A program made the translations under genes and the position numbers. A stretch of DNA of 64,000 nt, from contig JANYDK010000014.1 of assembly GCA_025363655.1 (NCBI GenBank), positions 1 through 64,000 on the forward strand. Direction: 5' to 3'. This DNA comes from Deltaproteobacteria bacterium. Its GTDB lineage: Bacteria; Myxococcota_A; Polyangia; Polyangiales; JADJMO01. Position 1 is the stretch's first letter; each line of letters begins with the position of its first letter. Positions 1-8,467 of the stretch are shown piece by piece. The notes beneath the pieces are model-generated. The model searched no databases. It was not told the origin of the DNA and saw nothing but the letters and a program-made list of their open reading frames with translations.

Positions 1-342
1 CGCTCGATTGAAGAGAAGATTGATATCGCGGAGAACCGGAAAGAAGACTTCCGCCGCGAGATCATGAACTTCATCGGCGCGCTCGCGATCGAGGGCCGCA
101 AGTTCGACTGGCACACCAACGATCGTCTGCGCCGCGCGCTCGAGCTCAAGCTGTTCGAAGATCAGAAAGACTCGATCAAGCTGAAGACGCTCGTCTCCGC
201 CGTCGTCGACAAAGAGACGCAGGAGAAGATCGACGTCATCAAGGCCCGCCTCATCAAGTACTTCGGGTACAACGAGGTGTCGGCGACCGACGTGCTCAAC
301 TACGTCGCCTCGATCTTCGCCCGCGGTGACGCCAAGGAGTGA
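1..342 (+). CDS. prkA: PrkA-type serine protein kinase, C-terminal fragment (5' end outside window)
   Basis: The reading frame is open from base 1 and ends at a TGA at 340-342, giving the last 113 residues of a larger protein. The sequence ([20 protein letters not shown], then [23 protein letters not shown]-like [23 protein letters not shown]) is the conserved C-terminal domain of PrkA, a cytosolic Ser/Thr kinase with an AAA-like N-terminal region, often linked to stress and stationary phase. The internal ATG at 64 is not the start, because conserved PrkA residues continue upstream of it. A long perfect hairpin follows at 351-397. The family call is from pattern recognition; the catalytic region is not in the window. 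Confidence 0.88.
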   Translation, partial: RSIEEKIDIAENRKEDFRREIMNFIGALAIEGRKFDWHTNDRLRRALELKLFEDQKDSIKLKTLVSAVVDKETQEKIDVIKARLIKYFGYNEVSATDVLNYVASIFARGDAKE

Positions 343-350
343 CCGCGCGC

Positions 351-397
351 TTTCGTGGGGCGCACCCGGATGCGCGGCGGTTTGGCGCCCCACGAAA
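351..397 (+). terminator. 13-bp perfect inverted repeat after prkA
   Basis: Bases 351-363 pair perfectly with 385-397 around a 21-base loop, 9 bases after the prkA stop. No T-run follows on the plus strand, so this may be a factor-assisted terminator or an mRNA 3'-end stabiliser rather than a classical intrinsic terminator. Confidence 0.5.
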
Positions 398-505
398 CAG
401 CCTTCACGCCTGCGATGCGTGGTGCGGGACCAGATTCTACTTCTCGTCTCATGCGAGGATTTGTAGGCTCCAGTCCCCTTTCAGCGTACGAGGACGATCA
501 AGAAC

Positions 506-793
506 ATGGCGACCGTCGAGCAGAAAAAAGCGCACACCATCGGCAAGGAAGCGGCCCGCAAGGAAGCCGAGAAGCTGGCAGACAGCTTCAAGGAAAAGCT
601 CGGCATCACCTGGGAGTGGGACGGCGACACGCTCGAGTTCGTGGCCAAGAGCGGCACCGCCAAAGGCACCAAGGGCACGGTCATCGTCACCGACAACGAC
701 ATCGCGGTGAAGATCGAGCTGCCGTTCCTCCTCAGCGCCTTCAAGGGAATGGTCGCCGGCAAGGTCAAAGAGAAGCTCGACCCGATCAGCTGA
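506..793 (+). CDS. Polyhydroxyalkanoic acid system family protein
   Basis: A 95-residue protein. The N-terminal half is charged and helical (KKAHTIGKEAARKEAEKLAD), followed by WEWDGDTLEFVAKSG, a small beta region, and an end of the form KIELPFLLSAFKGMVAGKVKEKL. This order matches the PHA granule region family (TIGR02610-like), small proteins found with or without PHA genes. Its exact role is not established; granule association is known for the family only by genetic context. There are no PHA genes nearby here. It is a single-gene unit ended by the hairpin at 821-861. Confidence 0.7.
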   Translation: MATVEQKKAHTIGKEAARKEAEKLADSFKEKLGITWEWDGDTLEFVAKSGTAKGTKGTVIVTDNDIAVKIELPFLLSAFKGMVAGKVKEKLDPIS

Positions 794-820
794 TCACTTC
801 GGCGTCGACGCCGAGCGCAC

Positions 821-861
821 AAGCAACCAGGCGAAGAAGTGTCTTCTTCACGTGGTTGCTT
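821..861. terminator. Bidirectional terminator-like hairpin between convergent genes
   Basis: Bases 821-829 pair with 853-861, and an inner stem pairs 833-838 with 844-849. It lies between a plus-strand gene ending at 793 and a minus-strand gene ending at 901, the expected place for a shared terminator. Confidence 0.65.
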
Positions 862-900
862 CTGCGTTCGGCGGTGCTGTTTTTGAGAGCCTTCTTATGC

Positions 901-1314
901 TTACGAGCCGCTCGGGGGCTTCACGGCTTTCATTGCCGACTCGCTGTGACGTTTGACCTTCATGTTCTCGAGCTCCTTCATCAACGCGATGGCGGAGAAG
1001 GGCTTGGCGAAGAAAGTGGTGGCGCCCGCGAGCTTCGCCTTCTCGCGCGAGGCCGGGTCGTCCATCGCCGAGATGATGATGATCGGGATGTGCGCCGTCG
1101 TTGCCGAACTGCGAAGGCGACGGCAGACCTCGAAGCCATCGAACGCGCCCGGCACCATCAAGTCGAGGATGGCGACGTCGGGGATTTGCTTGCTCGCTTC
1201 GTCGAGCGCCTTCACACCGGAGGCGACGCCGACGACTTCGAAGCCTCGTGCTTGCACCAGCGCGGAGATCATTCGACGGATCGAGTCTTCGTCCTCCAGC
1301 ACCAGGATGCGCAT
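901..1314 (-). CDS. Single-domain response regulator (receiver domain)
   Basis: A 137-residue CheY-like receiver with no output domain. Acidic residues E7-D8 start the fold, D51 in DVAILDLMVPG is the phospho-acceptor, S82 is the switch Ser/Thr, and K104 in FFAKPFS is the conserved lysine. About 20 low-complexity residues follow the fold. The gene lies 125 bases downstream of the sensor-like gene 1440-2873 on the same strand, so the two may form a pair. However, that protein is a degenerate kinase and may not phosphorylate the receiver. A promoter-like sequence at 1325-1352 suggests separate expression. Confidence 0.85.
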   Translation of the reverse strand: MRILVLEDEDSIRRMISALVQARGFEVVGVASGVKALDEASKQIPDVAILDLMVPGAFDGFEVCRRLRSSATTAHIPIIIISAMDDPASREKAKLAGATTFFAKPFSAIALMKELENMKVKRHSESAMKAVKPPSGS

Positions 1315-1324
1315 CTGCTCTGTA

Positions 1325-1352
1325 TATATAGGGTGCGGTTATGGGGGAGCAA
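1325..1352 (-). promoter_or_regulatory. Sigma70-like promoter candidate for the receiver gene
   Basis: Read on the minus strand there is TTGCTC (1352-1347), a 16-base spacer, then TATATA (1330-1325), ending 10 bases before the ATG at 1314. This AT-rich patch stands out in GC-rich surroundings. The very short leader would leave little room for a ribosome binding site. Confidence 0.4.
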
Positions 1353-1439
1353 TCTCTTGATCGAGGCGTCTGTCGGGAGACCGCTGCCGCCGCGGCATCT
1401 CGCCGCACGATCACCCGTGAACCCTGCGAGATCGCCGAA

Positions 1440-2873
1440 TTAAGCCGGTTCGGCGGGGAGCTCAGCCACCAGGCGTCCGTCGTCGATACGCAGCTCGAGC
1501 CGGTGACTACGCGCCATCTCGGTGAGGAAGACGAGCGCAGCGCGACCTCCCTCACGAAGTGAGCGCACCGCGGCGTCGCTCCCCTCCCCCACACCTTCGA
1601 CGACGAGCGCGCGACCGACGATGGTGATGCGCACCTCGCCGCCGGGCTCGCTCCCACGAAGCGCGCGATCGAGCATCTCGGCGACGAGCGCACGAAGCGC
1701 CGACGGCATGCCGTCCGCAATGACGAGGGTCGAGGGGACGTCGGTCGGCGGAAGGACGATGTCGATGGTGAGGACGACCCCGCGCGAGGCGAAGGCCACC
1801 GCCGCCATCGACGCCTCTTCGCGTGCGAGCCGCGCCAAGTCGACCGGCGTGCTGGCGATGTCTCCGCCGATGCGCGCCATTTGCCGCGTGAGCGAGAGGA
1901 GCTCGGCGCCACGCGAGAGCGAGTCGTGCACCTCTTTGAGGAGCGCGGTCGACGACTCTTCGGAGACGCCAGCGTTCTGCGTCTTGATCTTGGCCGCACC
2001 GAGCGGCGCGAGAATGGCGCGGAGGTCGTCGGCGACAGCGTCGGCGATGCGCGCCATCGGCGCGAGGAAGGCGTGTGGACCGGCGCCATCGGCCGTCGAG
2101 TCGAGCGGCGGCGGACGCGACGAGTGCCCTGGCTCGGCGAAGACGGCGGCGAGCTCGCGCGCGTACGCTTCACCTTGTTTCTTCGCCGCCTCGAGCTCCT
2201 TGCGCAGCTCGACCAGCTCCTGCTTGTCGGCCGCATCATCGGCCGGAAAAATGAGGATTTCGCGTGAACCGTCGAGCTCGTAGCGACCGCCGTGACGAAT
2301 CGCCATGCGCGCGAGCCAGCCACGCTCGGCCGACGAGATCGGCGCCGTGTCGGGACCGAGAGCGACCGAGAGCTTGACCTCGGCACCTTCGCGCTTGAGG
2401 TCGACCACCTGCGCGTTGCTGAAATTTCCCGCGCCGAGGAGCATGTGGAGCATGCGCCGGAGCTCGGACTCGTCGCCGTGCACCGCCGTGCCTGCTCCCG
2501 GCGCGAGGTTGACCTTGGCATCGGGCGAGACCTCCCAGAGGAGCGCCGCCAAGTCGACCCGACCACGACGTTGACGCTGCGTGCTCGGTCCGTTGATGAG
2601 CGCGAGCTTGCTCATCGCGCCTTCGAGGAGATCGAGCGTCGATTCGAGGCCGTCGCCTTCTTCACTGGTGCTGCTCAGCGTGATCGGACGCTCGGAGCCG
2701 GGGGGCCGATCGCTCTTCGGTCCGCCCGCCGGTTGGCTCAGCGGCCCGGGAATCGGCGTCGGATTCTTGGTGAGGATTTGCACGCCCTTGCGCAGACGCT
2801 CGGCCGCGCCGCGTGCCTCCTGGGTGAGCAACCACGACAGCTCACTGCGGGTGAGTCTCTCCCGATCGCTCAT
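1440..2873 (-). CDS. Degenerate histidine-kinase-like sensor protein, unknown function
   Basis: A 477-residue soluble protein starting at the ATG at 2873, which overlaps the stop of the acyl-CoA synthetase gene as ATGA, indicating translational coupling. A central coiled coil (ELVELRKELEAAKKQGEAYARELA) is followed by a helical stretch and a C-terminal alpha/beta region (SALRALVAEMLDRALRGSEPGGEVRI, then RALVVEGVGEG) that resembles a HATPase fold without clear N, G1 and G2 boxes. No phospho-accepting His motif is evident. The receiver gene follows downstream, which suggests a signalling role, but catalysis is doubtful. This is an inference from shape, not from a confident domain match. Confidence 0.6.
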   Translation of the reverse strand: MSDRERLTRSELSWLLTQEARGAAERLRKGVQILTKNPTPIPGPLSQPAGGPKSDRPPGSERPITLSSTSEEGDGLESTLDLLEGAMSKLALINGPSTQRQRRGRVDLAALLWEVSPDAKVNLAPGAGTAVHGDESELRRMLHMLLGAGNFSNAQVVDLKREGAEVKLSVALGPDTAPISSAERGWLARMAIRHGGRYELDGSREILIFPADDAADKQELVELRKELEAAKKQGEAYARELAAVFAEPGHSSRPPPLDSTADGAGPHAFLAPMARIADAVADDLRAILAPLGAAKIKTQNAGVSEESSTALLKEVHDSLSRGAELLSLTRQMARIGGDIASTPVDLARLAREEASMAAVAFASRGVVLTIDIVLPPTDVPSTLVIADGMPSALRALVAEMLDRALRGSEPGGEVRITIVGRALVVEGVGEGSDAAVRSLREGGRAALVFLTEMARSHRLELRIDDGRLVAELPAEPA

Positions 2874-4585
2874 GCGCTCGCCTTTTCTCCGTGCGCGTTC
2901 TCGGCCTTGGCGCGATGAATCGCCGTGGCGCGGAGCTCGCGTTTCAAGACCTTGCCGGTGGGATTGCGGGGGAGCACTTCGCCTTCGGGGAGGAAGACGA
3001 ACTCGCGCGGCACCTTCGGCCCGGCGACGCGCTCCTTGCAGTACGCCTTCAGCTCGACGGCTGGATCGGCCAAAATTCCTGGGCGAAGGACGATCACCGC
3101 TTGCACGCGCTCGCCCCATTCTGGGTCGGGGACGCCGATGACCGCGACCTCGTCGACCGCTGCGTGCGACTCGAGCAGGGCCTCGACCTCGGCGGGATAG
3201 ACGTTGACGCCGCCGCTGATGATCATGTCTCGGGACCGACCTTCGATGTGGTAGCAGCCGCGCTCGTCGAGCCGCGCGAGATCGCCCACCGAGAAGTAGC
3301 CGTGGCGCATCGAGCCTTCGGTGGCCTTGTCGTCGTTGTGATACCCAGCGACCAACATCGCGTTCTTCGTGTAGAGCTCGCCCACGGCGCCCGGCTTCAC
3401 CGGCTGTCCGGCGTCGTCGAGGAGACGGATGTCGTTGCCCGGCACCGAACGCCCGATGGTGCCCGGCGAGGCGCGCAGATCTTCGGGGCGCGCCAAGGTG
3501 ACGATGCCCGTCTCGGTCGACCCGTAGAGGTTCCAGACGATGTCGCCGAAGAGATCCATCGCCTTGTCGCTGTCGGGACCGGGCAGCGGCGCGCTGGTGC
3601 AGAACAGCGCCCGCAACGTCCGCGTGTCGTACTTCTTGATTTCGTCCTCACCGAGCGCCAGCAGCCGGTGGAGCATCGTCGGCACGAGCACGGTGGTGGT
3701 GATGCGATGTCGCTCGATCGCCTCGAGGAACTTGCGCGGCTCGAACTCGTCGAGGAGCACGACGGTGCCACCGAGCATGTAGGTCATGCCGATGAAGCCG
3801 AACGCCGTCGTGTGGTAAAGCGGGCACGAGGCGAGGTGCACGTCGTCGTGACGAAACGGCGCGTGCCGGAGGAAGGCGATGAGCGAAGGAATCAGCTCTT
3901 TGTTGAACTTGCGCACCGCCCCCTTGGGCTTACCGGTGGTGCCGCTCGTGTAGACGACGACGGCTCCTTCTTCCTCGGATTTTCCAGGGTCGCGCGCCTC
4001 GTCGAGCAGCTCTGCGAAAGGCGTGAAGGCGCCCGGCGCGGCGTCGCCGACGACGAAGAAATTCTCTTTCGTGACGTTCGGCAGCTCGGCCATCGCCTTC
4101 TCGACGGTGCCGGCGATCGACTCGTCGAAGACCAGCGCCGCCGCCCCGCAGTGGTTCGCGAGATAGACGAGCTCGCTCGGCGTCGAGCGCCAGCTGATGG
4201 TCACGATGGCGCTGCCGACGCGTGAAGCCCCAGTGCCGAGGGTCAGACACTCAGGCCTGTTCTTCATCATCACGAGCACGCTCTTGCCCGCGAGCCCGCG
4301 ACGGCGGAGACCGTTGGCGATGCGGTCGCACTCGCGATCGAGCTCGCCGAAGGAGAGCGTCTTCGCGCGGTGAATCAGCGCCGGTTTGTTCGGCGTGTTC
4401 GCCCCGTGGATGCGATAGAGCAGCGACGGGCCCGCCTTGCCGGCGGCGAGGTTCTTCGCGGCGGTGATCACGCCTGCGGGGTGCAAGTCGTAGATGAGGC
4501 CGGAGTTGACGGCGAGGGCGGCTGCGTTCTCCAGGCGTCGCGCGACGTCGAGGGCTCCATCGCGCAGTCTCTGGCCGAGGCTCAT
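2870..4585 (-). CDS. AMP-forming acyl-CoA synthetase (FadD-like)
   Basis: A 571-residue member of the ANL superfamily. It would activate a carboxylic acid, probably a fatty acid, to acyl-AMP and then acyl-CoA. Visible motifs: the phosphate loop VVVYTSGTTGKPKG, the adenine motif YGSTETG, the hinge region GDLARLDERGCYHIEGR followed by RDMIISGGVNVYPAEVE, and the C-terminal PRNPTGKVLKREL with the catalytic lysine. The N-terminal 60 residues match long-chain FadD relatives rather than acetyl-CoA synthetases. The ATG at 4585 was chosen because similarity begins there; the frame is open further upstream without protein-like composition. Its stop overlaps the next gene's start, so these genes are likely co-transcribed. 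Confidence 0.88.
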   Translation of the reverse strand: MSLGQRLRDGALDVARRLENAAALAVNSGLIYDLHPAGVITAAKNLAAGKAGPSLLYRIHGANTPNKPALIHRAKTLSFGELDRECDRIANGLRRRGLAGKSVLVMMKNRPECLTLGTGASRVGSAIVTISWRSTPSELVYLANHCGAAALVFDESIAGTVEKAMAELPNVTKENFFVVGDAAPGAFTPFAELLDEARDPGKSEEEGAVVVYTSGTTGKPKGAVRKFNKELIPSLIAFLRHAPFRHDDVHLASCPLYHTTAFGFIGMTYMLGGTVVLLDEFEPRKFLEAIERHRITTTVLVPTMLHRLLALGEDEIKKYDTRTLRALFCTSAPLPGPDSDKAMDLFGDIVWNLYGSTETGIVTLARPEDLRASPGTIGRSVPGNDIRLLDDAGQPVKPGAVGELYTKNAMLVAGYHNDDKATEGSMRHGYFSVGDLARLDERGCYHIEGRSRDMIISGGVNVYPAEVEALLESHAAVDEVAVIGVPDPEWGERVQAVIVLRPGILADPAVELKAYCKERVAGPKVPREFVFLPEGEVLPRNPTGKVLKRELRATAIHRAKAENAHGEKASA

Positions 4586-4686
4586 GGCGTCGAGTCTATC
4601 ACTCAAATCTCGACCCTCGGGGCCCTGCTTCGGCCAAAGTTGCGAAAGCAATCTTTGGCGAAACGGAGGATGCTCAGCTGTCCCCG

Positions 4687-5838
4687 ATGAGACTTCCTGC
4701 ATTTGCCACGGCCCACTCCCACGCCTTCCAACGGGCCCTCCGCGGACGGGCCCAACGTCCTTCCCCGCGAGCTTCCGAGCGCGGCGTCCGTGAAGATTTC
4801 TGGTCCTGGCGCGGGGCCATGTACGAGCTGGCGACCTCGCTGACCCCGGAGTCGATCGCCCGCATCTCGGCGGTCGCCTTTCGCGAGCTGGCGGCAGCCG
4901 GCGTCCGGACCGTCGGCGAGTTCCACTACGTCCACCATCAGAAAGACGGAACCCCCTACGAGCAGCGCACGCTCCTCTCCGAGCTGGTGGTCGAGGCGGC
5001 GCGCGCGGCGGGGCTCCGTGTTTGTATTCTTCGCGTCGCCTATGCGCGCGCCAGTGCTGGAAAAGAAGCTCTTCCCGAGCAGCGACGTTTTTGCGATCCC
5101 GACGTCGACGCCGTTCTGCGCGACGTCGAGACGCTGCGCGCACGCTATCGCGACGCCCCCGACGTGCGCGTCGGCATCGCCCCCCATTCGGTGCGCGCGG
5201 TCCCCAAAGAATGGATCGGCGAGCTCGCGGCCCATGCACGCGCCCACGATCTCCCGTTCCACATGCACGTCGCCGAGCAGCCGGCCGAGATCGACGCGTG
5301 CCTCGCCGAGACGGGAAAACGCCCGGTCGAGCTCCTCGCCGACCTCGGCGCGCTCGGTCCTCGATTCGTCGCCGTGCACGCGACCCACCTCGCGCCGCAT
5401 GAAGCGGAGCTTCTCGGTCACGCCAAGGCCTTCGCCTGCCTCTGTCCGACCACCGAGCGCGATCTCGGCGATGGGCTCCCCGACGTCGCCGCCCTCCGAA
5501 GGCACGGAGTGACGATTTGCGTCGGGGTCGACTCCCACGTGATCTGCGATCCACTCGAGGAAATACGGGCGATCGAGACAGGGGAACGCCTCCGGGTCCT
5601 CCGCCGCAACACCTACGAACCGACGAACGGGAAGAGCCCGGCCGAAGCGCTGTGGAACGACGGCTCCGTGCATGGCGCCGCCGCGTGTGGCTTCACCGAG
5701 GCGTTCGGCGAGGTCGAGATCGTCCGTGACGACCCCGCGCTCGAGCTGGTGGCGGACGAGCTCCTCCTCGACGCCGTGGTCTTCGGCGCGCCGGGTCGAG
5801 TCATCCGACCGTTCCCACCGATTGCGCCCACTCGTTGA
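4687..5838 (+). CDS. Amidohydrolase, formimidoylglutamate deiminase-like (HutF family)
   Basis: A 383-residue metal-dependent hydrolase. HutF converts N-formimino-L-glutamate to N-formyl-L-glutamate and ammonia in histidine breakdown. Features seen: the H10-S-H12 metal pair in ATAHSHAFQRALRG, EFHYVHH, GIAPHSVRAVP, PFHMHVAEQ, VAVHATHL, CLCPTTERDLGDG and a VGVDSH metal Asp. Known HutF proteins are near 450 residues; this one lacks the N-terminal beta-sandwich strands, and only about 100 bases separate it from the divergent gene, so the shortening is real. No other hut genes are nearby, so substrate is uncertain. Confidence 0.75.
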   Translation: MRLPAFATAHSHAFQRALRGRAQRPSPRASERGVREDFWSWRGAMYELATSLTPESIARISAVAFRELAAAGVRTVGEFHYVHHQKDGTPYEQRTLLSELVVEAARAAGLRVCILRVAYARASAGKEALPEQRRFCDPDVDAVLRDVETLRARYRDAPDVRVGIAPHSVRAVPKEWIGELAAHARAHDLPFHMHVAEQPAEIDACLAETGKRPVELLADLGALGPRFVAVHATHLAPHEAELLGHAKAFACLCPTTERDLGDGLPDVAALRRHGVTICVGVDSHVICDPLEEIRAIETGERLRVLRRNTYEPTNGKSPAEALWNDGSVHGAAACGFTEAFGEVEIVRDDPALELVADELLLDAVVFGAPGRVIRPFPPIAPTR

Positions 5839-5869
5839 CCGCGGGACCTGCACGTACCAAGTACAACCG

Positions 5870-6901
5870 GTGGCCGATTCGCCCGACTCGCCCCTGATCC
5901 AAATCCGCAAACGTACCGAGCGCTCCGAAACTGAGCGATATGCGCCCAAACCAGCGTGGCTCAAGGTCCGTGCGCCCGGCGGCGAGACGTACACGACGCT
6001 GAAGGCGACGCTTCGCAAGCTCGACCTCCACACCGTCTGCGAAGAGGCGCGCTGCCCCAACGTCGGCGAGTGCTGGGGCGAGGGCACGATGACGATCATG
6101 CTCCTCGGCGACACCTGCACGCGCGGGTGCCGCTTCTGCGCGGTCACCACGGGTGATCCCCGAGGCGCGGTCGACGTTCGCGAGCCCGAGCACGTCGCCC
6201 GCGCCATCGCGCGGCTGGCCATCAACTACGTCGTCTTGACGATGGTCGACCGCGACGACTTGCTCGATGGCGGCGCCGAGCACGTGGGCAAGACCGTGCG
6301 CGGCATCCACGCCCTTCGCCCCGACATCCTCGTCGAGACGTTGGTCGGAGATTTCGGCGGGCATCTCCGCAGTGTCGACGCGTTGCTCGAGGTCGGCATG
6401 CCCGACGTCTTCGCCCACAACGTCGAGGTCCCGCGCCGCCTCCAGCGCACCGTGCGCGACGTCCGCTGCTCGTGGGATCAATCGGTCGACGTCTTGAAGC
6501 GCGCGAAATCACGCGGCGCCAAGGTGACGAAGACGAGCCTCATGCTCGGCATGGGCGAGACGAAAGACGAACTCGTCGAGTCGATGAAGGAGCTGCGCGC
6601 CGCCGACGTCGACATCCTCACGCTCGGTCAATACCTGCGCCCGACGCCCAAGCACCACGAGGTCGCGCGCTTCGTCGAGCCCGCCGAGTTCGACGAGCTC
6701 CGTGACATCGGCCTCTTGCTCGGCTTCAAATACGTGGCCTCGGGCCCGCTCGTGCGCTCGAGCTACCACGCGGCCGAGGATTTCGTCCGCTCGATGCTGA
6801 AGCCCGAAGACGCCGCCGCTGCCGACGAGCTCCTCGCCCAGCGGCGCGCCAGCTCGATCGCCGCCGCCGCCGCCGAAGACGAACGTCAGTCTCGCGGGTA
6901 A
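5870..6901 (+). CDS. lipA: Lipoyl synthase
   Basis: A 343-residue radical SAM enzyme that inserts two sulfurs into protein-bound octanoyl chains to make lipoyl groups. The auxiliary cluster ligands are C57, C62 and C68 (VCEEARCPNVGECW), and the SAM cluster ligands are C83, C87 and C90 (CTRGCRFC). The C-terminal RSSY that ligates the auxiliary cluster is present. The GTG at 5870 was chosen; the frame is open upstream but that part reads over the end of the previous gene. It sits 31 bases after the HutF-like gene. lipB is not in the window. Length is close to the usual 300-340. Confidence 0.93.
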   Translation: MADSPDSPLIQIRKRTERSETERYAPKPAWLKVRAPGGETYTTLKATLRKLDLHTVCEEARCPNVGECWGEGTMTIMLLGDTCTRGCRFCAVTTGDPRGAVDVREPEHVARAIARLAINYVVLTMVDRDDLLDGGAEHVGKTVRGIHALRPDILVETLVGDFGGHLRSVDALLEVGMPDVFAHNVEVPRRLQRTVRDVRCSWDQSVDVLKRAKSRGAKVTKTSLMLGMGETKDELVESMKELRAADVDILTLGQYLRPTPKHHEVARFVEPAEFDELRDIGLLLGFKYVASGPLVRSSYHAAEDFVRSMLKPEDAAAADELLAQRRASSIAAAAAEDERQSRG

Positions 6902-6925
6902 GCGTCGGCCGTTCGCGACCTCGAC

Positions 6926-7141
6926 CTACTCGAGCACCATGATCACGGCGCCCTCTTCGACGGGCTGTCCTTCGGCAACTTTGATCTCTTTCACGGTCCC
7001 CTTGGCGGGCGACTCGACCGGCATCTCCATCTTCATCGACTCGAGGATGGACACCACCTGCCCCTCGTCGACGGCGTCGCCGACCTTGACCTCGATTTTC
7101 CAGACGGTGCCGGTGATGTGAGCTTGCACGTTGGTCGCCAT
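6926..7141 (-). CDS. Biotin/lipoyl attachment domain protein (BCCP-like)
   Basis: A 71-residue protein that is essentially one biotinyl domain. The modified lysine is K37 in ILESMKMEMPV, and the C-terminal half has the usual G-T-V-K-E-I repeat ending in VIMVLE. It would carry carboxybiotin between the carboxylase and transferase parts of a biotin-dependent carboxylase, or act as a free carrier. No carboxylase genes adjoin. The EsMKMEmp sequence favours biotin over lipoate. It is convergent with lipA, 24 bases away. Confidence 0.85.
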   Translation of the reverse strand: MATNVQAHITGTVWKIEVKVGDAVDEGQVVSILESMKMEMPVESPAKGTVKEIKVAEGQPVEEGAVIMVLE

Positions 7142-7469
7142 GTTGCGTTGATACTCCCCGAGAAAAGGTGGACCGCGGCCTTGCGGTCAGGCTCGTCGCG
7201 CACGGACGAAATAGCCGAGCCGCCGTCCCGACGACAAGCTAAGAGTGCGTTTTCCGACTCTTGGGAAGCGCGCTCGACGACATGCCTACATCGTCTCGTG
7301 CGACCTGCACACGCAATCGTCGCCAGGGCGAAAAGCCGTTTGACCGTGCCTTCCCGCGCGCGCTACGTTTTGTCATTCTCTCGCGCGCTCGCTGGGCCCT
7401 GCCTCCGGCCAAGAGTTCGCACGGTGCGGTGTTGTAGATCCCAATGACGAACGTGCGAGGCGTGTCCAG
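7142..7469. other. Intergenic region with no gene recognised
   Basis: This 328-base stretch separates two divergent genes, so it should hold two promoters. It is less GC-rich than the flanks. A weak TTGACC with CTACGT 17 bases later occurs around 7339-7367 on the plus strand. No convincing open frame, RNA gene or repeat was seen. Confidence 0.4.
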
Positions 7470-8372
7470 ATGAGTGGCCCCCAAAAAAACGGAGTGAACG
7501 GCGCAATGGCAGAGCAGAAGGAATCCTCGGTCCTCTTCTCCCTCAAGGAGCTGATGAACATCGAGGAGAACCGCATCCGCGAGGAAGAAGACGCCAAGAA
7601 GCGACGCGCCGAGGACGAGGTCCGCGCGAAGGAGACCGCCGAGCGCTCGGCCCGCGAAGCCGAGGAAGCCCGCCTCCGTGACGAGGAGGAGCGTCGCCGC
7701 CAGGACGAGCTCCGTCGCCGCATGGAAGAGGCCCAAATCGAAGCGGCCAAGTCCGCCGAGATCGAGAAGCGCCGCCTCGAAGAGCAGCACCGCCTGCAGA
7801 TGGAAGCGCTCTCCAAGCAGCAGGCGCACGAAAAAGAAATCCACGTCATCCAGTCGCAGAAGCGCAAGGGCATCCACCCGGCGATCTTCGCGGTCATCGG
7901 TATCGTCCTCGTCGCGGCGCTCGGCTTCGTCATCTACACCGTCGCCATCGTCCCCAAGACGCAGGCCAAGGAAGCCATCGCCAAGGCGCAGAAATTCGCC
8001 GCCGAGAGCGACGAGACGTCCTGGGACGAGGCCGACAAGCAACTCGCCATCGCCAAGGACAAAGACCCCACCAACCCTGAAATCAAGACGATTTCCGACA
8101 AGGTGTCCGACAAGCGCGCGAAGGCCGACGCCGAGAAGAAGGCGAAGGAAGACGAGCGCGATGCAGCGCTGAAGAAGCTGCAGCAAGATCTGAAAGACGC
8201 CAACGACGCGCTCAGCAACGCGAAGGACGAAGCGTCCATCGCCGCAGCGAAGGCGAAGATCGCCGAGACCAACAAGAAGATCACCGCGGTGGCTGCACCC
8301 GTAGGTGCTACGCCGAAGGGACCGGCCAAGCCGTGCGTTTGCCCGCCGGGTGTTCCGCTCTGCAACTGCTGA
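7470..8372 (+). CDS. Coiled-coil single-pass membrane protein, unknown function
   Basis: A 300-residue protein. Residues 30-130 are a highly charged Glu/Arg/Lys coiled coil. Residues 137-161 (IHPAIFAVIGIVLVAALGFV and onward) form one transmembrane helix. A second charged, TPR-like helical region follows, then a tail ending CVCPPGVPLCNC with four cysteines. The Arg/Lys-rich side before the helix suggests that the N-terminal coiled coil is cytoplasmic and the C-terminal half periplasmic. The start at 7470 is followed by another ATG at 7506, also plausible. A clear intrinsic terminator follows. No homologous family was recognised. Confidence 0.7.
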   Translation: MSGPQKNGVNGAMAEQKESSVLFSLKELMNIEENRIREEEDAKKRRAEDEVRAKETAERSAREAEEARLRDEEERRRQDELRRRMEEAQIEAAKSAEIEKRRLEEQHRLQMEALSKQQAHEKEIHVIQSQKRKGIHPAIFAVIGIVLVAALGFVIYTVAIVPKTQAKEAIAKAQKFAAESDETSWDEADKQLAIAKDKDPTNPEIKTISDKVSDKRAKADAEKKAKEDERDAALKKLQQDLKDANDALSNAKDEASIAAAKAKIAETNKKITAVAAPVGATPKGPAKPCVCPPGVPLCNC

Positions 8373-8394
8373 AGCGCTGAGTCCAACGGAGCAT

Positions 8395-8430
8395 CGAGCC
8401 CTCTCGCAATGGAGGGCTCGATCATTTTTG
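8395..8430 (+). terminator. Intrinsic terminator
   Basis: A 9-bp perfect stem (8395-8403 with 8412-8420) with an 8-base loop is followed by ATCATTTTT, a classical Rho-independent terminator for the coiled-coil membrane protein gene. Confidence 0.85.
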
Positions 8431-8467
8431 TCGGTGCGCGCGGCCGCGCGACATAGGCTCGCCAGCC

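Noticed and set aside
848-2566. Long open frames opposite or out of frame with the sensor and receiver genes
   Set aside because: They are Arg/Ser/Pro-rich shadow frames typical of very GC-rich DNA, without start signals or family motifs.
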